DNA of 64,000 nucleotides from Actinoplanes xinjiangensis (GTDB taxonomy: Bacteria > Actinomycetota > Actinomycetes > Mycobacteriales > Micromonosporaceae): positions 124,001 to 188,000 of the forward strand of contig NZ_QGGR01000003.1 in the NCBI RefSeq assembly GCF_003148685.1, given 5' to 3'. Positions 35,216 through 46,400 of this stretch are shown here, piece by piece; position 1 is the stretch's first letter; every line of letters begins with the position of its first letter. Below the pieces are notes generated by a model that had not been told where the DNA came from, ran no database searches, and saw only the letters and a list, made by a program, of their open reading frames with translations. Made by a program: the position numbers and the translations under genes.

Positions 35216-38200
35216 TTATGCGCGCGGCTTCTCGCGCATCTCCCACGTCTCGATCGTGTCGCCGACCTGCGGCGAGCCGTAGCCGCTCAGGGTCAGACCA
35301 CACTCGAAGCCCTCGCGGACCTCGGTGGCGTCGTCCTTGAACCGCTTCAGCGAGCTGATCGTGACGTTGTCGGCCACGACCGTGCCGTCCCGGATGATCC
35401 GGGCCTTGGCGTTGCGCTTGAGCAGGCCCGAGCGGACGATACAGCCGGCGATGAGGCCGATCTTGGACGAACGGAACACCTCGCGGATCTCCGCGGTGCC
35501 CAGCTCGACCTCTTCGTACTCCGGCTTGAGCAGGCCCTTCAGAGCCGCCTCGATCTCCTCGATGGCCTGGTAGATCACGCTGTAGTAGCGGATCTCCACG
35601 CCGGCGCGGTCGGCCATCTCCTTGACCTTGTTGGAGGCCCGGACATTGAAGCCGATGATCGTGGCGATCTGGTCCGACGAGGCCGACGCCAGGTTGACGT
35701 CGCTCTCGGTGATCGCACCGACGCCGCGGTGGATGACCTTGAGCTCGACCTCGCTCGGAATCTCGATCTTGAACAGCGCCTCTTCGAGGGCCTCGACCGA
35801 ACCCGAGCCATCACCCTTGATGATCAGGGTGAGAGCAGTCGTCTCGCCCTTCTCGATCTCGCGCATGATGTCTTCCATCGACTTCCGGCGACCCGAGTTG
35901 GCGAAGGTCGCCGCACGACGGCGAGCCTGCCGCTGCTCGGCGATCTGCCGCACGGTGCGGTCGTCCTCAGCCGCGAGGAAGGTGTCACCCGCACTCGGGA
36001 CCGAGGTGAGACCGAGCACCAGGACCGGCCGCGCCGGAAGCGCCTCGGCCACCTGGTTGCCGTGCTCGTCGAGCATGGCCCGGACGCGACCGTGCGCGCC
36101 ACCCGCCACGATCGAGTCGCCGGCCCGCAGCGTGCCCTTCTGCACCAGGACGGTGGCCACGGCACCGCGACCCTTGTCCAGGTGCGCCTCGACCGCGACA
36201 CCCTGGGCGGGGCCGTCGATCGGAGCGGTCAGCTCGAGCGCCGCGTCGGCGGTCAGCAGGACGGCCTCGAGGAGGTCGTCGATGCCGATGCCGGGCTTCG
36301 CCGCGACGTTGACGAACATCGTGTCGCCGCCGTACTCCTCGGCGAGCAGGCCGTAGTCCGTCAGCTGCTGCCGGACCTTGTCCGGGTTGGCGTCCGGCTT
36401 GTCGACCTTGTTCACCGCGACGACGATCGGCACGTCGGCCGCCTTCGCGTGGTTGAGCGCCTCGACCGTCTGCGGCATGACGCCGTCGTCGGCCGCGACC
36501 ACCAGGATCACGATGTCGGTGACCTTGGCGCCACGGGCACGCATGGCGGTGAACGCCTCGTGACCCGGGGTGTCGATGAAGGTGATCGCCCGGTCCTCCC
36601 CCTGGTGGGGGACGACGACCTGGTAGGCGCCGATGTGCTGGGTGATGCCACCCGCCTCGCCGGCGACCACGTTGGTCTTGCGGATCGCGTCGAGCAGCTT
36701 CGTCTTACCGTGGTCGACGTGACCCATGACGGTCACCACCGGCGGACGGGTGACCAGACGGTCCTCCGCCACCGCGGCGTCGAGGTCGATGTCGAACTGC
36801 GCGAGCAGCTCACGGTCCTCGTCCTCGGGGCTGACGATCACCACGTTGAAGCCCAGGTGCTCACCGAGCAGCAGCAGGGTGTCGTCCGACACCGACTGCG
36901 TCGCGGTGACCATCTCACCCAGGTTGAACATCTCCTGGACGAGCGAACCCGGGTTGGCGTTGATCTTGTCGGCGAAGTCGGAGAGCGACGAGCCACGCGA
37001 GAGCCGGACGTCCTGGCCGTTACCGCGGGGAGCGCCAGAGCTCATCTGCGGTGCGGACAGGTTGTCGAACTCTTGACGCCGCTGCTTCTTCGACTTGCGG
37101 CCACGCGTCGGCCGGCCGCCGGGACGCCCGAAGGCACCCGCCGCGCCGCCGCCACGGCCACGTCCACCGGGACCGCCGCCACCCGGACGACCGGGAGCGC
37201 CGGCGCCGACCGGACCACCGGTGCCGCCACCGGGGCCACCCCGGTAACCGCCACCGCCGGCACCGCCGCCGCCACCGGGACGGAAGCCGCCACCGGCACC
37301 GCCGCCGCCACCGGGACGGAAGCCGCCACCGGCACCGCCGCCGCCACCGGGACGGAAGCCACCGCCGCCGCCACCGGGGCCGCCACGACCGCCGCCGGGA
37401 CCACCGGGACGGCCTGCGCCACCACCGGGGCCGCCGCGACCGGCGCCGGGACCGGCGGGACGCTGCGAGGGCATCGAGGCGGGGCTGGGCCGCGGCGGCA
37501 TCGAGGCAGGGCTCGGCCGCGGCGGCATGCCCGCCTGGTTCGGACGCGGCATCGAGGACGGCGAGGGACGCTGAGCGCCGCCGCCGGAGACACCGAACGG
37601 GTTGTTACCCGGGCCACGGGCAGGCGGGCGCGGAGCGCCGCCGGCCGGGCCGGGACGGGGACCACCGGGGGCACCCGGACCACCCGGACCACCGGAACGA
37701 CCGGCACCGGCGGCGGGCGAACCCGGACGAGGCGGAACGCTGCCGGGGCCCGGACGCGGGCCACCACGCTGGGCGCCACCGTCGGTCGAACCCTGACGGC
37801 GCTCGGCATCCCGCGTGCGGGCGGCCTGAGCGGCCTTGACCGCGGCCTCCTGCTCGGCCTTCAGTGCCGAGGCGCGCGCCTCGGCGGCCGCCACCTCGAT
37901 GTCGTGCGCACTGGCCGGCTTCGCGACCGGGCCGGGCATCGGGCCCGGCCGGCCGGGAACGGCCGGCTTGGGCCGGACGAACGGGCCGGGGGTGGGCGCG
38001 GGGGAAGTAGGGCTGTTGGAGGGGGCGCTCTGCGACGGACCCGGACGACGCGGCGGCTGGGGCCGCCCCATCGGCGGACCCGGACGCGGGGAGCCGGACG
38101 GAGCGGGGCCACCGGAGGTGGGCGCGCTCGACGCCGGAGCCGACGGAGACGCCGGAATGGCGCCACCCTGCTCCAAGGCGCCACGCAGCCGGCGGGCCAC

Positions 38201-38326
38201 AGGGGCCTCGACGGTGCTGGACGCGGATTTAACGAACTCGCCCATGTCCTTCAACGTGGCGAGAACGGTCTTGCTATCGACCCCGAGCTCTTTGGCGAGC
38301 TCGTGTACGCGGGCCTTGCCTGGCAC
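35216..38326 (-). CDS. infB: Translation initiation factor IF-2
   Basis: A 1036-aa GTPase placing initiator tRNA on the 30S subunit. An N-terminal IF2-N module ([20 protein letters not shown]) is followed by about 450 residues of Pro/Ala/Gly-rich disorder, including Gly-rich 12-residue repeats. The G domain has G1 GHVDHGKT near residue 535, [11 protein letters not shown] (G3), [10 protein letters not shown] (G4), then beta-barrel and C2 domains. The GTG at 38326 (VPGKARV) follows GAGGAG; the earlier in-frame GTG at 38338 overlaps that ribosome site and is rejected. The order nusA-ylxR-infB is standard. Confidence 0.97.
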   Translation of the reverse strand: MPGKARVHELAKELGVDSKTVLATLKDMGEFVKSASSTVEAPVARRLRGALEQGGAIPASPSAPASSAPTSGGPAPSGSPRPGPPMGRPQPPRRPGPSQSAPSNSPTSPAPTPGPFVRPKPAVPGRPGPMPGPVAKPASAHDIEVAAAEARASALKAEQEAAVKAAQAARTRDAERRQGSTDGGAQRGGPRPGPGSVPPRPGSPAAGAGRSGGPGGPGAPGGPRPGPAGGAPRPPARGPGNNPFGVSGGGAQRPSPSSMPRPNQAGMPPRPSPASMPPRPSPASMPSQRPAGPGAGRGGPGGGAGRPGGPGGGRGGPGGGGGGFRPGGGGGAGGGFRPGGGGGAGGGFRPGGGGGAGGGGYRGGPGGGTGGPVGAGAPGRPGGGGPGGRGRGGGAAGAFGRPGGRPTRGRKSKKQRRQEFDNLSAPQMSSGAPRGNGQDVRLSRGSSLSDFADKINANPGSLVQEMFNLGEMVTATQSVSDDTLLLLGEHLGFNVVIVSPEDEDRELLAQFDIDLDAAVAEDRLVTRPPVVTVMGHVDHGKTKLLDAIRKTNVVAGEAGGITQHIGAYQVVVPHQGEDRAITFIDTPGHEAFTAMRARGAKVTDIVILVVAADDGVMPQTVEALNHAKAADVPIVVAVNKVDKPDANPDKVRQQLTDYGLLAEEYGGDTMFVNVAAKPGIGIDDLLEAVLLTADAALELTAPIDGPAQGVAVEAHLDKGRGAVATVLVQKGTLRAGDSIVAGGAHGRVRAMLDEHGNQVAEALPARPVLVLGLTSVPSAGDTFLAAEDDRTVRQIAEQRQARRRAATFANSGRRKSMEDIMREIEKGETTALTLIIKGDGSGSVEALEEALFKIEIPSEVELKVIHRGVGAITESDVNLASASSDQIATIIGFNVRASNKVKEMADRAGVEIRYYSVIYQAIEEIEAALKGLLKPEYEEVELGTAEIREVFRSSKIGLIAGCIVRSGLLKRNAKARIIRDGTVVADNVTISSLKRFKDDATEVREGFECGLTLSGYGSPQVGDTIETWEMREKPRA
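37272..37379. repeat. infB: 36-bp in-frame tandem repeat in the infB Gly-rich region
   Basis: Three copies of a 36-bp unit start at 37272, 37308 and 37344, encoding [16 protein letters not shown] 12-mers on the minus strand. Because 36 is a multiple of three, the frame is kept. Flanking GGFRP/GGYRG units are diverged relatives. Slippage here would change the length of the disordered linker. Confidence 0.85.
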
Positions 38327-38433
38327 TGCACTCCTCACTTCGAGGTCGTGCGAGCAGCGCCCGCACAGACCTCACTCGTGCACTAGAAGCCTGGTCATTT
38401 CAGGGACTTCATCGTGTGCTCATCTGGGTCGTC

Positions 38434-38745
38434 CTACCTTGCTCGGTCGTGACGGGGCGGCGACGCCTCGTCATCAGTTGATCCGCATGGCACGGAGACC
38501 GTGCGGATGTGCTCCGCAAGCAGTTCTGGGTTAGCAAGTCCAGTGAGACGCAACGCACGCCCGAAGGCGCGGCGCCGCTCTGCCTGCGCGAAGCAGGCCG
38601 GATCGGGATGCAAATGCGCTCCCCGCCCCGGCAGTCGGCGGGCCGGATCGGGCAGAAGCCGGAGGTCACCCCCCGAATCTGCCGCGACGAACCGCAGCAA
38701 ACGATTGGCCGGCGCGCGTTTGCGGCAGCCGATGCAGGTTCGCAT
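38434..38745 (-). CDS. ylxR: YlxR (DUF448) RNA-binding protein
   Basis: A 103-aa basic protein of the YlxR family, described as an RNase P modulator (RnpM) in Bacillus. The signature is MRTCIGCRKRAPANRLLRFV, later RRLPGRGAHLHPDPACF and RRRAFGRALRLTG. The ATG at 38745 lacks a strong ribosome site; a GTG at 38754 could be used, and the long extension overlapping nusA is rejected. Usual place between nusA and infB. Confidence 0.88.
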   Translation of the reverse strand: MRTCIGCRKRAPANRLLRFVAADSGGDLRLLPDPARRLPGRGAHLHPDPACFAQAERRRAFGRALRLTGLANPELLAEHIRTVSVPCGSTDDEASPPRHDRAR

Positions 38746-38797
38746 CGGGCCGACCGAGAGTAAGTCTACCTCTCGTTCGCGCCGCACGCGTATCCGG

Positions 38798-39814
38798 TCA
38801 GTTCCCCGTCCCGGCCGCATCACGGTCCGAGACGCCGGCCGGCTCGCTGTCCGGACGGATGTCGATGCGCCAGCCGGTGAGACGAGCGGCCAGCCGGGCG
38901 TTCTGTCCCTCCCGGCCGATCGCCAGGGACAGCTGGAAGTCGGGCACGGTCACCCTGGCCGTACGGCTGGCCGCGTCGACCACCTCGACCCGCAGCGCCT
39001 TGGCCGGCGAGAGCGCGTTGCCGACGAAATGAGCCGGGTCGTCCGACCAGTCGATGATGTCGATCTTCTCGCCGTGCAGCTCGCTCATGACCGCCCGGAC
39101 CCGCTGGCCCATCGGGCCGATACAGGCACCCTTCGCGTTCACGCCCTGCACGGTCGACCGCACCGCGATCTTCGTACGGTGACCTGCCTCACGTGCGATC
39201 GCGGCGATCTCCACGGTGCCGTCGGCGATCTCCGGCACCTCGAGGGCGAACAGCTTCTTCACCAGGGCCGGGTGCGAGCGGGACAGGGTGATCTGCGGGC
39301 CGCGGAAGCCCTTGGCCACGTGCACCACGATGCAGCGGATCCGGGTGCCGTGCGGGTAGCTCTCGCCGGGCACCTGCTCGGACTGCGGCAGGACCGCCTC
39401 CAGCTTGCCCAGGTCGACAGTCACGATGTGCTTCTCGGCACGTGCGGCGTCGGCCTGCACCACACCGGTGACCAGGTCCCCGTCGCGCCCCGCATACTCA
39501 CCGAAGTGCTGCTCGTCGGTCGCCTCCCGGAGCCGCTGGAGGATCACCTGCTTGGCGGTCATCGCCGCGATGCGGCCGAAGTCGTGCGGTGTGTCGTCCC
39601 ACTCCCGCACCACCGAACCGTCCGCGTCCAGCTCCTGTGCCAGCACGGAGGCCACACCGCTCTTGCGGTTGATGTCCACCCGGGCGTGGCTCTCCGCGCC
39701 CTCGGTGTGCCGGTAGGCGGTCAGCAATGCGGTCTCGATGGCCGCCAGGATCGTCTCGAACGGGATCTCCCGCTCGCGCTCCAGGGCGCGCAGCGCCGCG
39801 AGGTCGATGTTCAC
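38798..39814 (-). CDS. nusA: Transcription termination/antitermination factor NusA
   Basis: A 338-aa RNA-polymerase-associated factor. An N-terminal domain ([20 protein letters not shown]) precedes the S1 domain ([20 protein letters not shown]), KH1 ([20 protein letters not shown] then [17 protein letters not shown]) and KH2 ([20 protein letters not shown]). No C-terminal acidic repeats, normal for actinobacteria. The ATG overlaps the rimP stop by 4 bp; rimP-nusA is translationally coupled. Confidence 0.96.
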   Translation of the reverse strand: MNIDLAALRALEREREIPFETILAAIETALLTAYRHTEGAESHARVDINRKSGVASVLAQELDADGSVVREWDDTPHDFGRIAAMTAKQVILQRLREATDEQHFGEYAGRDGDLVTGVVQADAARAEKHIVTVDLGKLEAVLPQSEQVPGESYPHGTRIRCIVVHVAKGFRGPQITLSRSHPALVKKLFALEVPEIADGTVEIAAIAREAGHRTKIAVRSTVQGVNAKGACIGPMGQRVRAVMSELHGEKIDIIDWSDDPAHFVGNALSPAKALRVEVVDAASRTARVTVPDFQLSLAIGREGQNARLAARLTGWRIDIRPDSEPAGVSDRDAAGTGN

Positions 39815-40428
39815 TCCTCGCCCTCCCCTTCGTCGTCGTCTTCTTCGTCCGACTCGTCGAACTCGGCTTCGTCCATGCGTTTGAACTCGATCTGGACCTT
39901 GCCCGCACCCAGCTCGGCGAAGCTCAGCTCCCGGATCGTGGAATCCACGTCGAGAGTCACGCCGGTGTCGCCGACCGCGATGACGCGGCCGGTCAGCCCG
40001 TTCACCGCGACCAGCCGGCCGGTGTTGCGCCGCCAGTGCCGCGGCTCGGTGAGCGGCCGGTCCACCCCGGGCGAGCCGACCTCCAGCTGATACTCCCCGG
40101 CGAGCACCTCGCCGCCGGCCTCCTCGGCCGCGTCGAGCGCCCCGGAGATCTCCCGGGAGATCACCGCCACGTCGTCCAGGCTGATGCCGCCGTCGGTGTC
40201 GATCAGGACCCGGACCACGTGCCGGCGGCCGGCCCGGGACAGGGTGAGGTCCTCCAGGTCGTAACCGGCCTTGACCACGACCGGCTCGATCACCTCGCGG
40301 ACCCGGGCACGCGCGGCGGCCAGATCGACGCGGGGAGGAGTGGGGGTACGGGTCTCCGGCTCCGGCCGGGTGCGGCGGGCGCCGGGGCGACCGCCGGGCC
40401 GGGCCCCGGCGCGACCACGCTGCGTCAT
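39811..40428 (-). CDS. rimP: Ribosome maturation factor RimP
   Basis: A 205-aa 30S assembly factor. After a disordered Arg/Pro-rich N-terminus come [20 protein letters not shown], then [20 protein letters not shown] and [20 protein letters not shown] (family E-V-S-S-P-G-L-D-R-P-L). A very acidic tail ends the protein. ATG 40428 (MTQRGRAG) is chosen; the 92 upstream codons run into the divergent promoter region. First gene of the rimP-nusA-ylxR-infB operon. Confidence 0.95.
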   Translation of the reverse strand: MTQRGRAGARPGGRPGARRTRPEPETRTPTPPRVDLAAARARVREVIEPVVVKAGYDLEDLTLSRAGRRHVVRVLIDTDGGISLDDVAVISREISGALDAAEEAGGEVLAGEYQLEVGSPGVDRPLTEPRHWRRNTGRLVAVNGLTGRVIAVGDTGVTLDVDSTIRELSFAELGAGKVQIEFKRMDEAEFDESDEEDDDEGEGEE

Positions 40429-40550
40429 CGGGCTCGACCTCTCGCTAGCTTTCTCGCAGGAACGACTATATGCCGCCGGGCAGTTCATGGCCCCGCGGCT
40501 GACGCGAAGCGTAACGTGCCGGTGGGCGGGGCGAAGCAGCGCCGCACCGA

Positions 40551-41018
40551 ATGGTGTTGACTGGCACCGTGCTGACGACCTCACGGCGGATCCTCCTCGG
40601 CGCCCTGGCGGGTTCGGCCGCGCTCGCGGGCTGCGGTGTCTTCGACGGGGATCCGGAGCCCGCTCCCCCACCGGACTCCTTCCAGCCCCTGCTCGACGAG
40701 GCACTCGCGCTCGCCGCGTCGTACGACCGGGTGATCGCCGCGCAGCCCGCTCTGGCCGCCCGGCTCACCCCGCTGGCGGAGGACCACCGGGCGCACGCCG
40801 CCGACCTCGCCCGGGTGATCGGGGTGACGGTGGCGTCCGCGGCACCGTCCGTACCGGTCTCGTCGGCCCCCGCGGGCACGACCGCCACGCTGCGTAAGGC
40901 CGAGCAGGCCGCGCAGAAGACCGCGGTCGCGGCCTGCAAAGCGGCCCCGGCCGAGCGGGCCATGCTGGCCGGCTCGATCGCCGCCTGCCGCGCCACCCAC
41001 GCCGAAGCACTCCGCTGA
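40551..41018 (+). CDS. Lipoprotein, probably ferritin-like helical
   Basis: A 155-aa exported protein. The N-terminus has twin Arg (TTSRRILLGALAG) and a lipobox SAALAGC, so lipid attachment at Cys28 (or Cys22 if the GTG at 40569 starts it) is expected. The mature part is helical with repeated His/Glu/Asp positions (LAEDHRAHAADLARVI; SIAACRATHAEAL), like one half of a ferritin-type four-helix bundle. The cytoplasmic DUF4439 gene 23 bp downstream has the same flavour and is likely cotranscribed. Divergent from rimP. Metal binding is inferred. Confidence 0.7.
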   Translation: MVLTGTVLTTSRRILLGALAGSAALAGCGVFDGDPEPAPPPDSFQPLLDEALALAASYDRVIAAQPALAARLTPLAEDHRAHAADLARVIGVTVASAAPSVPVSSAPAGTTATLRKAEQAAQKTAVAACKAAPAERAMLAGSIAACRATHAEALR

Positions 41019-41041
41019 CCTGACCCGATACTGTTCGCGCC

Positions 41042-41467
41042 GTGACGGAACAACTCGCCGCCGCCCTCGCCGCCGAGGAGGCGGCCATCTATGCCTACGG
41101 CGTGATCGGCGTGCATCTGACGGGCTCCGACGAGGTGTCCCGCGCCCGTGCCGCCGAGCTGGAGCACCGGGCCCGGCGCGACGCCCTGGTGGACCGCATC
41201 GACGAGCTGCGGGCCAGCGCCGCCCCCGCCCCGGCGGCCTATCGGCTGCCGTTCGAGGTCACCGACCGGGAGGGCGCCCTGAAGCTGGCCGTGCACGTGG
41301 AGGACGGGGTGGCCCAGGCGTGGCGGGTCCTGCTGCCGGTCACCGAGGGCGAGGAACGCATCGACGCGCTGTCGCATTTGACCGACTCCGCAGTTCGTGC
41401 CACACGGTGGCGGCGCATCGCCGGGGTCACCCCGCTGACAATCGCCTTTCCGGGCCGCCCGGGCTGA
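41042..41467 (+). CDS. DUF4439 ferritin-like protein
   Basis: A 141-aa helical protein of the DUF4439 ferritin-like family. Residues 5-25 (LAAALAAEEAAIYAYGVIGV) have the E-x2-A-x-Y pattern of ferritin helix A; RARAAELEHRARRDALVDRI is helix B with Glu and His. Iron or other metal storage or oxidation is possible, not shown. GTG start at 41042. The pair with the preceding lipoprotein near rimP is, to my knowledge, conserved in actinobacteria. Confidence 0.8.
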   Translation: MTEQLAAALAAEEAAIYAYGVIGVHLTGSDEVSRARAAELEHRARRDALVDRIDELRASAAPAPAAYRLPFEVTDREGALKLAVHVEDGVAQAWRVLLPVTEGEERIDALSHLTDSAVRATRWRRIAGVTPLTIAFPGRPG

Positions 41468-41510
41468 TGATCGCGCCACCCGGCCGGGACCGATACCCGA
41501 GAATGAGGGT

Positions 41511-42218
41511 GTGATCGTCGAGCTGGACACCACCATGCCCCGCGGATCGCTCGCCACCCGCCTGCGCGACGCGGTCCAGGAGCGCTGGCCGGCCGAGGTC
41601 CAGTCGATCGGACTGTGCGGGTCGATGGCACACGGCGACGACACCGAGAGCAGCGACGTCAACGTGGTGGTGGTCACCTACCGCCCGCGGACCGGCCCCA
41701 AACCGGCCCGGCGCATCGTCGACGGCGTGCCGGTCGACCTGCGGGTGACGACCGCCGAGGAGGGGCTGGGGCAGGCCCGGCTGCTGACTCCGCAGTGGCC
41801 GATGCAGGCCGACACCTACATCACCACGTTTCCGCTGCACGACCCGCAGGAGTGGTTCAAGACCCGCCGCGAGGCCCACCTCAGTCTGCTGGCCGAGGCC
41901 CGGCCGATGGAGTTCACCGGCCTGGCCCGGCAGAACTGGGCGATCGCCAACGGCGCGCACGCCCGCGCGGTGCGGCTCACCCAGTGGTATGAGACGGACG
42001 CCGCCCTGATCCTGATGGCCGAGGCCCGCCTGCACGCCGCGCTGGTCGCCGGGTTCCTGACCCGCACCTACTTCCGCAACACGGCCGACGCGGTCAAGCA
42101 CACCGGGGTGGCCGCGGCGGACATGCAGGAACTGGGGGCGATCCTGCGATACCAGGCGGAGGAACTGACCGCGCGCGGCCGTCCGGTCGACGGCCGGCTC
42201 GGCGCCCTCTTCGACTAG
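41511..42218 (+). CDS. Nucleotidyltransferase-fold protein
   Basis: A 235-aa protein with a minimal nucleotidyltransferase N-terminus: IGLCGSMAHGDDTESSDVNV (G-S then D-x-N; the canonical second Asp is Asn) and VPVDLRVTT supplying a third acidic residue. The C-terminal half is helical (QNWAIANGAHARAVRL; HAALVAGFLTRTYFRN), like HEPN/KNTase partner domains. It could be an aminoglycoside-type or stand-alone MNT enzyme; the altered metal site leaves activity in doubt. GTG at 41511, 43 bp after the DUF4439 gene. It converges on map. Confidence 0.7.
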   Translation: MIVELDTTMPRGSLATRLRDAVQERWPAEVQSIGLCGSMAHGDDTESSDVNVVVVTYRPRTGPKPARRIVDGVPVDLRVTTAEEGLGQARLLTPQWPMQADTYITTFPLHDPQEWFKTRREAHLSLLAEARPMEFTGLARQNWAIANGAHARAVRLTQWYETDAALILMAEARLHAALVAGFLTRTYFRNTADAVKHTGVAAADMQELGAILRYQAEELTARGRPVDGRLGALFD

Positions 42219-42227
42219 ACCGGCGGG

Positions 42228-43085
42228 TCAGGGCAGGGTCAGGATCTCGTAGCCGTCGTCGGTCACCACGAGCGTGTGCTCGAACTGGGCGGTCCACCTG
42301 CGGTCCTTGGTGACCACCGTCCAGCCGTCGCGCCACAGGTCGTACTCGTGGGTGCCCAGCGTGATCATCGGCTCGATGGTGAACGTCATGCCCGGTTCCA
42401 TCACCGTGGTGAGCTGCGGGTTGTCGTAGTGCGGGATGTACAGCCCGGAGTGGAAGGTCTCACCGATCCCGTGCCCGGTGAAGTCACGGACCACGCCATA
42501 CCCGAACCGCCGCGCATACGCCTCGATGACCCGGCCGATCGCGTTGATCGGGCGGCCCGGTGCGACCGCGCGGATGCCCCGCATCATCGCCTCGTGGGTG
42601 CGCTCGACCAGCAGCCGGGCCTCGTCGCTGACGTCACCGACGAGGAAGGTGGCGTCGGTGTCGCCGTGTACGCCGTTCAGGTACGCCGTGACGTCGACGT
42701 TGATGATGTCGCCGTCCTCCAGCACGGTGGAGTCCGGGATGCCGTGGCAGATCACCTCGTTGAGCGACGTGCAGCAGGACTTGGGGAAACCCTTGTAGCC
42801 CAGCGTCGACGGGTAGGCGTGGTGATCGAGCAGGAACTCGTGCACCACCCGGTCGATCTCGTCGGTGGTGACGCCCGGTTTGCAGTGCTCACCGGCGAGC
42901 TGGGTGGCCTGCGCGGCGATCCGGCCGGCGATCCGCATCTTCTCGATCGTCTCGGCGGTCTGCACGTGCGAGCCGCGCCACTGCTGGGGACGTTTCTTCC
43001 CGACGTACTCGGGGCGGACGATCTGCGCCGGGACCGATCGCGCACGCGACTGCTTTCCCGGCACGAGTGGGGCACGTACGGTCAT
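42228..43085 (-). CDS. map: Type I methionine aminopeptidase
   Basis: A 285-aa dimetal enzyme removing N-terminal Met. Ligands lie in [20 protein letters not shown] (two Asp), [13 protein letters not shown] (His), [10 protein letters not shown] (Glu) and [11 protein letters not shown] (Glu). A 45-residue N-terminal extension with [19 protein letters not shown] is typical of the long actinobacterial MetAP that contacts the ribosome. The ATG at 43085 (MTVRAPL) is used. It converges with the nucleotidyltransferase gene and diverges from the STAS gene over 82 bp. Confidence 0.95.
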   Translation of the reverse strand: MTVRAPLVPGKQSRARSVPAQIVRPEYVGKKRPQQWRGSHVQTAETIEKMRIAGRIAAQATQLAGEHCKPGVTTDEIDRVVHEFLLDHHAYPSTLGYKGFPKSCCTSLNEVICHGIPDSTVLEDGDIINVDVTAYLNGVHGDTDATFLVGDVSDEARLLVERTHEAMMRGIRAVAPGRPINAIGRVIEAYARRFGYGVVRDFTGHGIGETFHSGLYIPHYDNPQLTTVMEPGMTFTIEPMITLGTHEYDLWRDGWTVVTKDRRWTAQFEHTLVVTDDGYEILTLP

Positions 43086-43167
43086 GAGGAACAGCCTATC
43101 CGGCGGCCACGGCACCGACCGGCCCCGTCCTTGCCGCTGCGCGGACCGCTGTGGAATCGTATTCGGC

Positions 43168-43482
43168 GTGGATCAAGAGGAGGCGGACCCGGGCTTCTCC
43201 GCGGTCGGCGAGGTGGCCGGGGATCGTGTCACCGTCACGGTGACCGGTGAGGTCGACATGGCGACCGCCGGAGCGCTGTATCAGGCCGCCACCCCCGATC
43301 GGGTGACCGCGGCGACCCTGGATCTGCGGGCGGTCACGTTCTTCGACTCGGCCGCCATCCACACCCTGGTCCGCCTGGCCGACCACTACGCGGGTGAGAT
43401 CGAGGTGTTCCCCTCCGACCGGGTGCGCCGGGTGCTCGACATCTCCGGCCTCGGCGGGCAGCCCTGGCTCCGGACCGGCTAG
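43168..43482 (+). CDS. STAS-domain anti-sigma-factor antagonist
   Basis: A 104-aa protein starting at GTG 43168. Strand-helix pattern of SpoIIAA/Rsb[21 protein letters not shown], then [20 protein letters not shown] with the phosphorylatable Ser in F-D-S. It should bind an RsbW-type anti-sigma kinase when dephosphorylated. It converges, 4 bp away, with a giant gene that encodes both a PP2C phosphatase and an RsbW-like ATPase. Partner assignment is by proximity. Confidence 0.88.
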   Translation: MDQEEADPGFSAVGEVAGDRVTVTVTGEVDMATAGALYQAATPDRVTAATLDLRAVTFFDSAAIHTLVRLADHYAGEIEVFPSDRVRRVLDISGLGGQPWLRTG

Positions 43483-43486
43483 AGCC

Positions 43487-46400
43487 TTAGAAACGCAGCG
43501 ACCGCCGCAGGGTCACCTCGGAGCCCTCCCCGGATCGGTGCACCGACAGTTCGGTCAGCGCGCCGATCAGGGCCAGGCCGCGCCCGCGGAACCCGGCGTC
43601 GCCGGCCGGGCGCCAGGTGCCGGTGTCGCGGACCGTCACCAGCACGGCGTCCGCGTGGAGCGACGCGGTCACGGTGATCACCGGCTCCACCGGGTCCAGC
43701 GGGTGCTCGATGGCGTTGGCCGCCGCCTCGGAGACCGCCACCACCAGGTCGAACGCGTCGGAGTCGGGCACCTTGTGCGCGGCCAGGAAGTCCTCCAGCC
43801 GGCGCCGCAGCACGGAGAGCCGGCCCGGTTCGGCGGGCAGTCGCAGCACGAACTCCCGGGGCTCGGTGACCTCCAGGGCGACCAGGGCGATGTCGTCGCG
43901 GCGGATCTGCCGGGCCGCCTTGGCCAGCAGGGCGTCCAGCAGGTCGTCGATGTGCCCGGTGGGTTCGGCGACGTCGGCGGTCAGCTCGGCGAGGCCGCTG
44001 TCGATACCCTGCCGGCGGTCCTCGATCAGGCCGTCGGTGTAGAGCAGGAGCCGGGTGCCGGCGGTCAGCTCGGTCTCCCGGGTCGGGTAGGTGACGGCGC
44101 CGAGGGCCCCGATCGGCGGGCCGAGCGCCGCATCGTACAGAAACGTGCCGTGCGCTCCGGGCGGGATCAGCACCGGGGACGGGTGCCCGGCCGAGGAGAA
44201 GGTCATCAGCCGGGTCCGCGGGTCGAACCCGACGCAGAGCACGGTCGCGAACTGCCGCCGGCCCAGCGTGTCCACCAGCCGGTTCAGCCGGGTCAGCGCG
44301 GCGCCGCAGTCGAAACCCTCCAGCAGGTACGCCCGGAGCGCGTTGCGCAGCTGCCCCATCCCGGCGGCGGCCTGCACACCCTTGCCCACGACGTCGCCGA
44401 TGACCAGGATCAGCTTGCCGTCCGGACCGGCGATGACGTCGTACCAGTCGCCGCCGACGAGCGCCTCGCTGCTGCCCGGCGCGTACCGCCCGGCCACGAT
44501 CGCGCCCGGCACCCGCGGCAGCGACTGCGGCATCAGGCTGTGCTGCAGGGTGGAGGCGATCCGGTGCTCGGTCTCGTAGAGGCGGGCGTTGGCCAGGCGC
44601 AGCCCGACGAGGCGGGCGAGCTGGGTGAGTACCACGGGCTCGACCGGGATGCCGGGACCGGACCACACCCGCAGTTCACCGAGCGGCGGCCCGCTGGTGG
44701 CCGGCAGCGGCAGGATCAGGTCGGGCGGGGCGGATCCGGCGGCACCGCCGTCGCGTTCGGCCCGGCCCTCCGGGGTGGTGAGCACCACCCGGCCGGCCGA
44801 CGTCATGGCCAGCACGTGCCGGGCCGCCACCTCCAGCACCTCGGCGGTGGTGGGGACGGCGTTGAGGGCGGCGGCCGCGTCGACCAGCCCGCGCAGCCGG
44901 CTGACGGTCCGCCGGCGCAGCTGGCCCAGCTCCAGGTTGGCACGGACCCGGGCGGTCAGCTCCCGGGTGGAGAACGGTTTGACCAGGTAGTCGTCGGCGC
45001 CCGCGGACAGGCCCTCGACCGCGGACTCCTCACCGGCACGGGCGGAGAGCACGATGATCGGCACGTCCCGGGTACGCGGATCGGAGCGCAGCCCCGTGAT
45101 GAGGCCGAAGCCGTCCAGCCGGGGCATCATCACGTCGGTGAGCACCAGGTCGAACTGCTGCTCCCGGGCCAGTTCCAGGGCGTCCACGCCGTCCACCGCG
45201 GTGACCACGTCCCAGTACGGCCCGAGCAGCCGGGACACGTGTTCGCGCAGGTCGGCGTTGTCGTCGGCGAGCAGGATCCGGCCACCGGTCCCGCGGTGCA
45301 CCGGCTGCGGGGCGGCCGGCCCGTTCCCGGCCCACCAGGTCGCCTCGTCGACCCAGAGCCGCGCCTCGACCGGGTCGCCGGGCGGTACCGGGTCGTCGCT
45401 GAGCCGGTCCGGCGGCAGGTGGGCGGCGCCGAACGGGATCCGGACGAGGAACTCGCTGCCCTTGCCGGGCCGGCTGCGCACGCCGACCGAGCCGCCGTGC
45501 AGCCCGGTCAGCTCGTGGACCAGCGCCAGCCCGATGCCGGTGCCCTCGTGGCTGCGGGACCAGGCCCCGGTGACCCGGTGGAACCGGTCGAAGAGCAGCG
45601 CCTGCTCGGACTCGGGGATGCCGACGCCGGTGTCGCGCACGGCCAGCACGGCATGCGGGCCGTCGGCGGCGATGCGGACCTCGATGCCGCCCTCGCGGGT
45701 GTACTTGACGGCGTTGGAGAGCAGGTTGAAGACGATCTTCTCCCACAGCTCGTGGTCGACGTGGACCGGCTCGGCCAGCGGCGGCGTGTCCACGGTCAGC
45801 GTCAGCCCGGCCCGCTCGATGGCCGGCCGGAACGTGCCGGCCAGCCGCGCGGTGTGCTGCGCCAGGTCGGTGGGCCGGAAGACGGCCGCCATCCGCCCGG
45901 ACTCCATCCGCGAGAAGTCGAGCACGGTGTTGACCAGCTTGAGCAGCCGCAGCGCGTTGCGGTGCACCGGCAGGAGGCGGTCCCGCAGCGCCCCGTCCGG
46001 CGCCGCGTCCTCGATGAGATCCTCCAACGGCCCGAGGATCAGGGTCAGCGGGGTACGGAACTCGTGGCTCACGTTCGAGAAGAAGTTGGTCTTGGCCTGG
46101 TTCAGGGCGGCCAGCTCGGCGGTCCGGCGGCGCTCCTGCTCGTACGCCCGGACGTTGGCCACCGCACGGGAGATCTGTGCCGCCGCCAGGTCGAGGAAGT
46201 CGCGGTAGTCGCCGTCCAGGGCCAGGTAGCGGCTCACTCCGACGACCAGCACGCCGACCGTGTCCGCGGCCACGCCGATCGGCAGCACCAGTGCCTCGGC
46301 GGCGGCGGACGGCGCCGGGCTGGTCATCTCGGCCAGCGGGACGCGACCGGGCCGGCCGCCCGTGATCACCGCACGGATCGCCGGGTGCCGGTCGAGGTCG

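Noticed and set aside
34877..38386. A 1169-codon frame opposite infB, Thr/Gly-rich at its end
   Set aside because: The repeats are the reverse of the Gly-rich infB linker; no start site or family.
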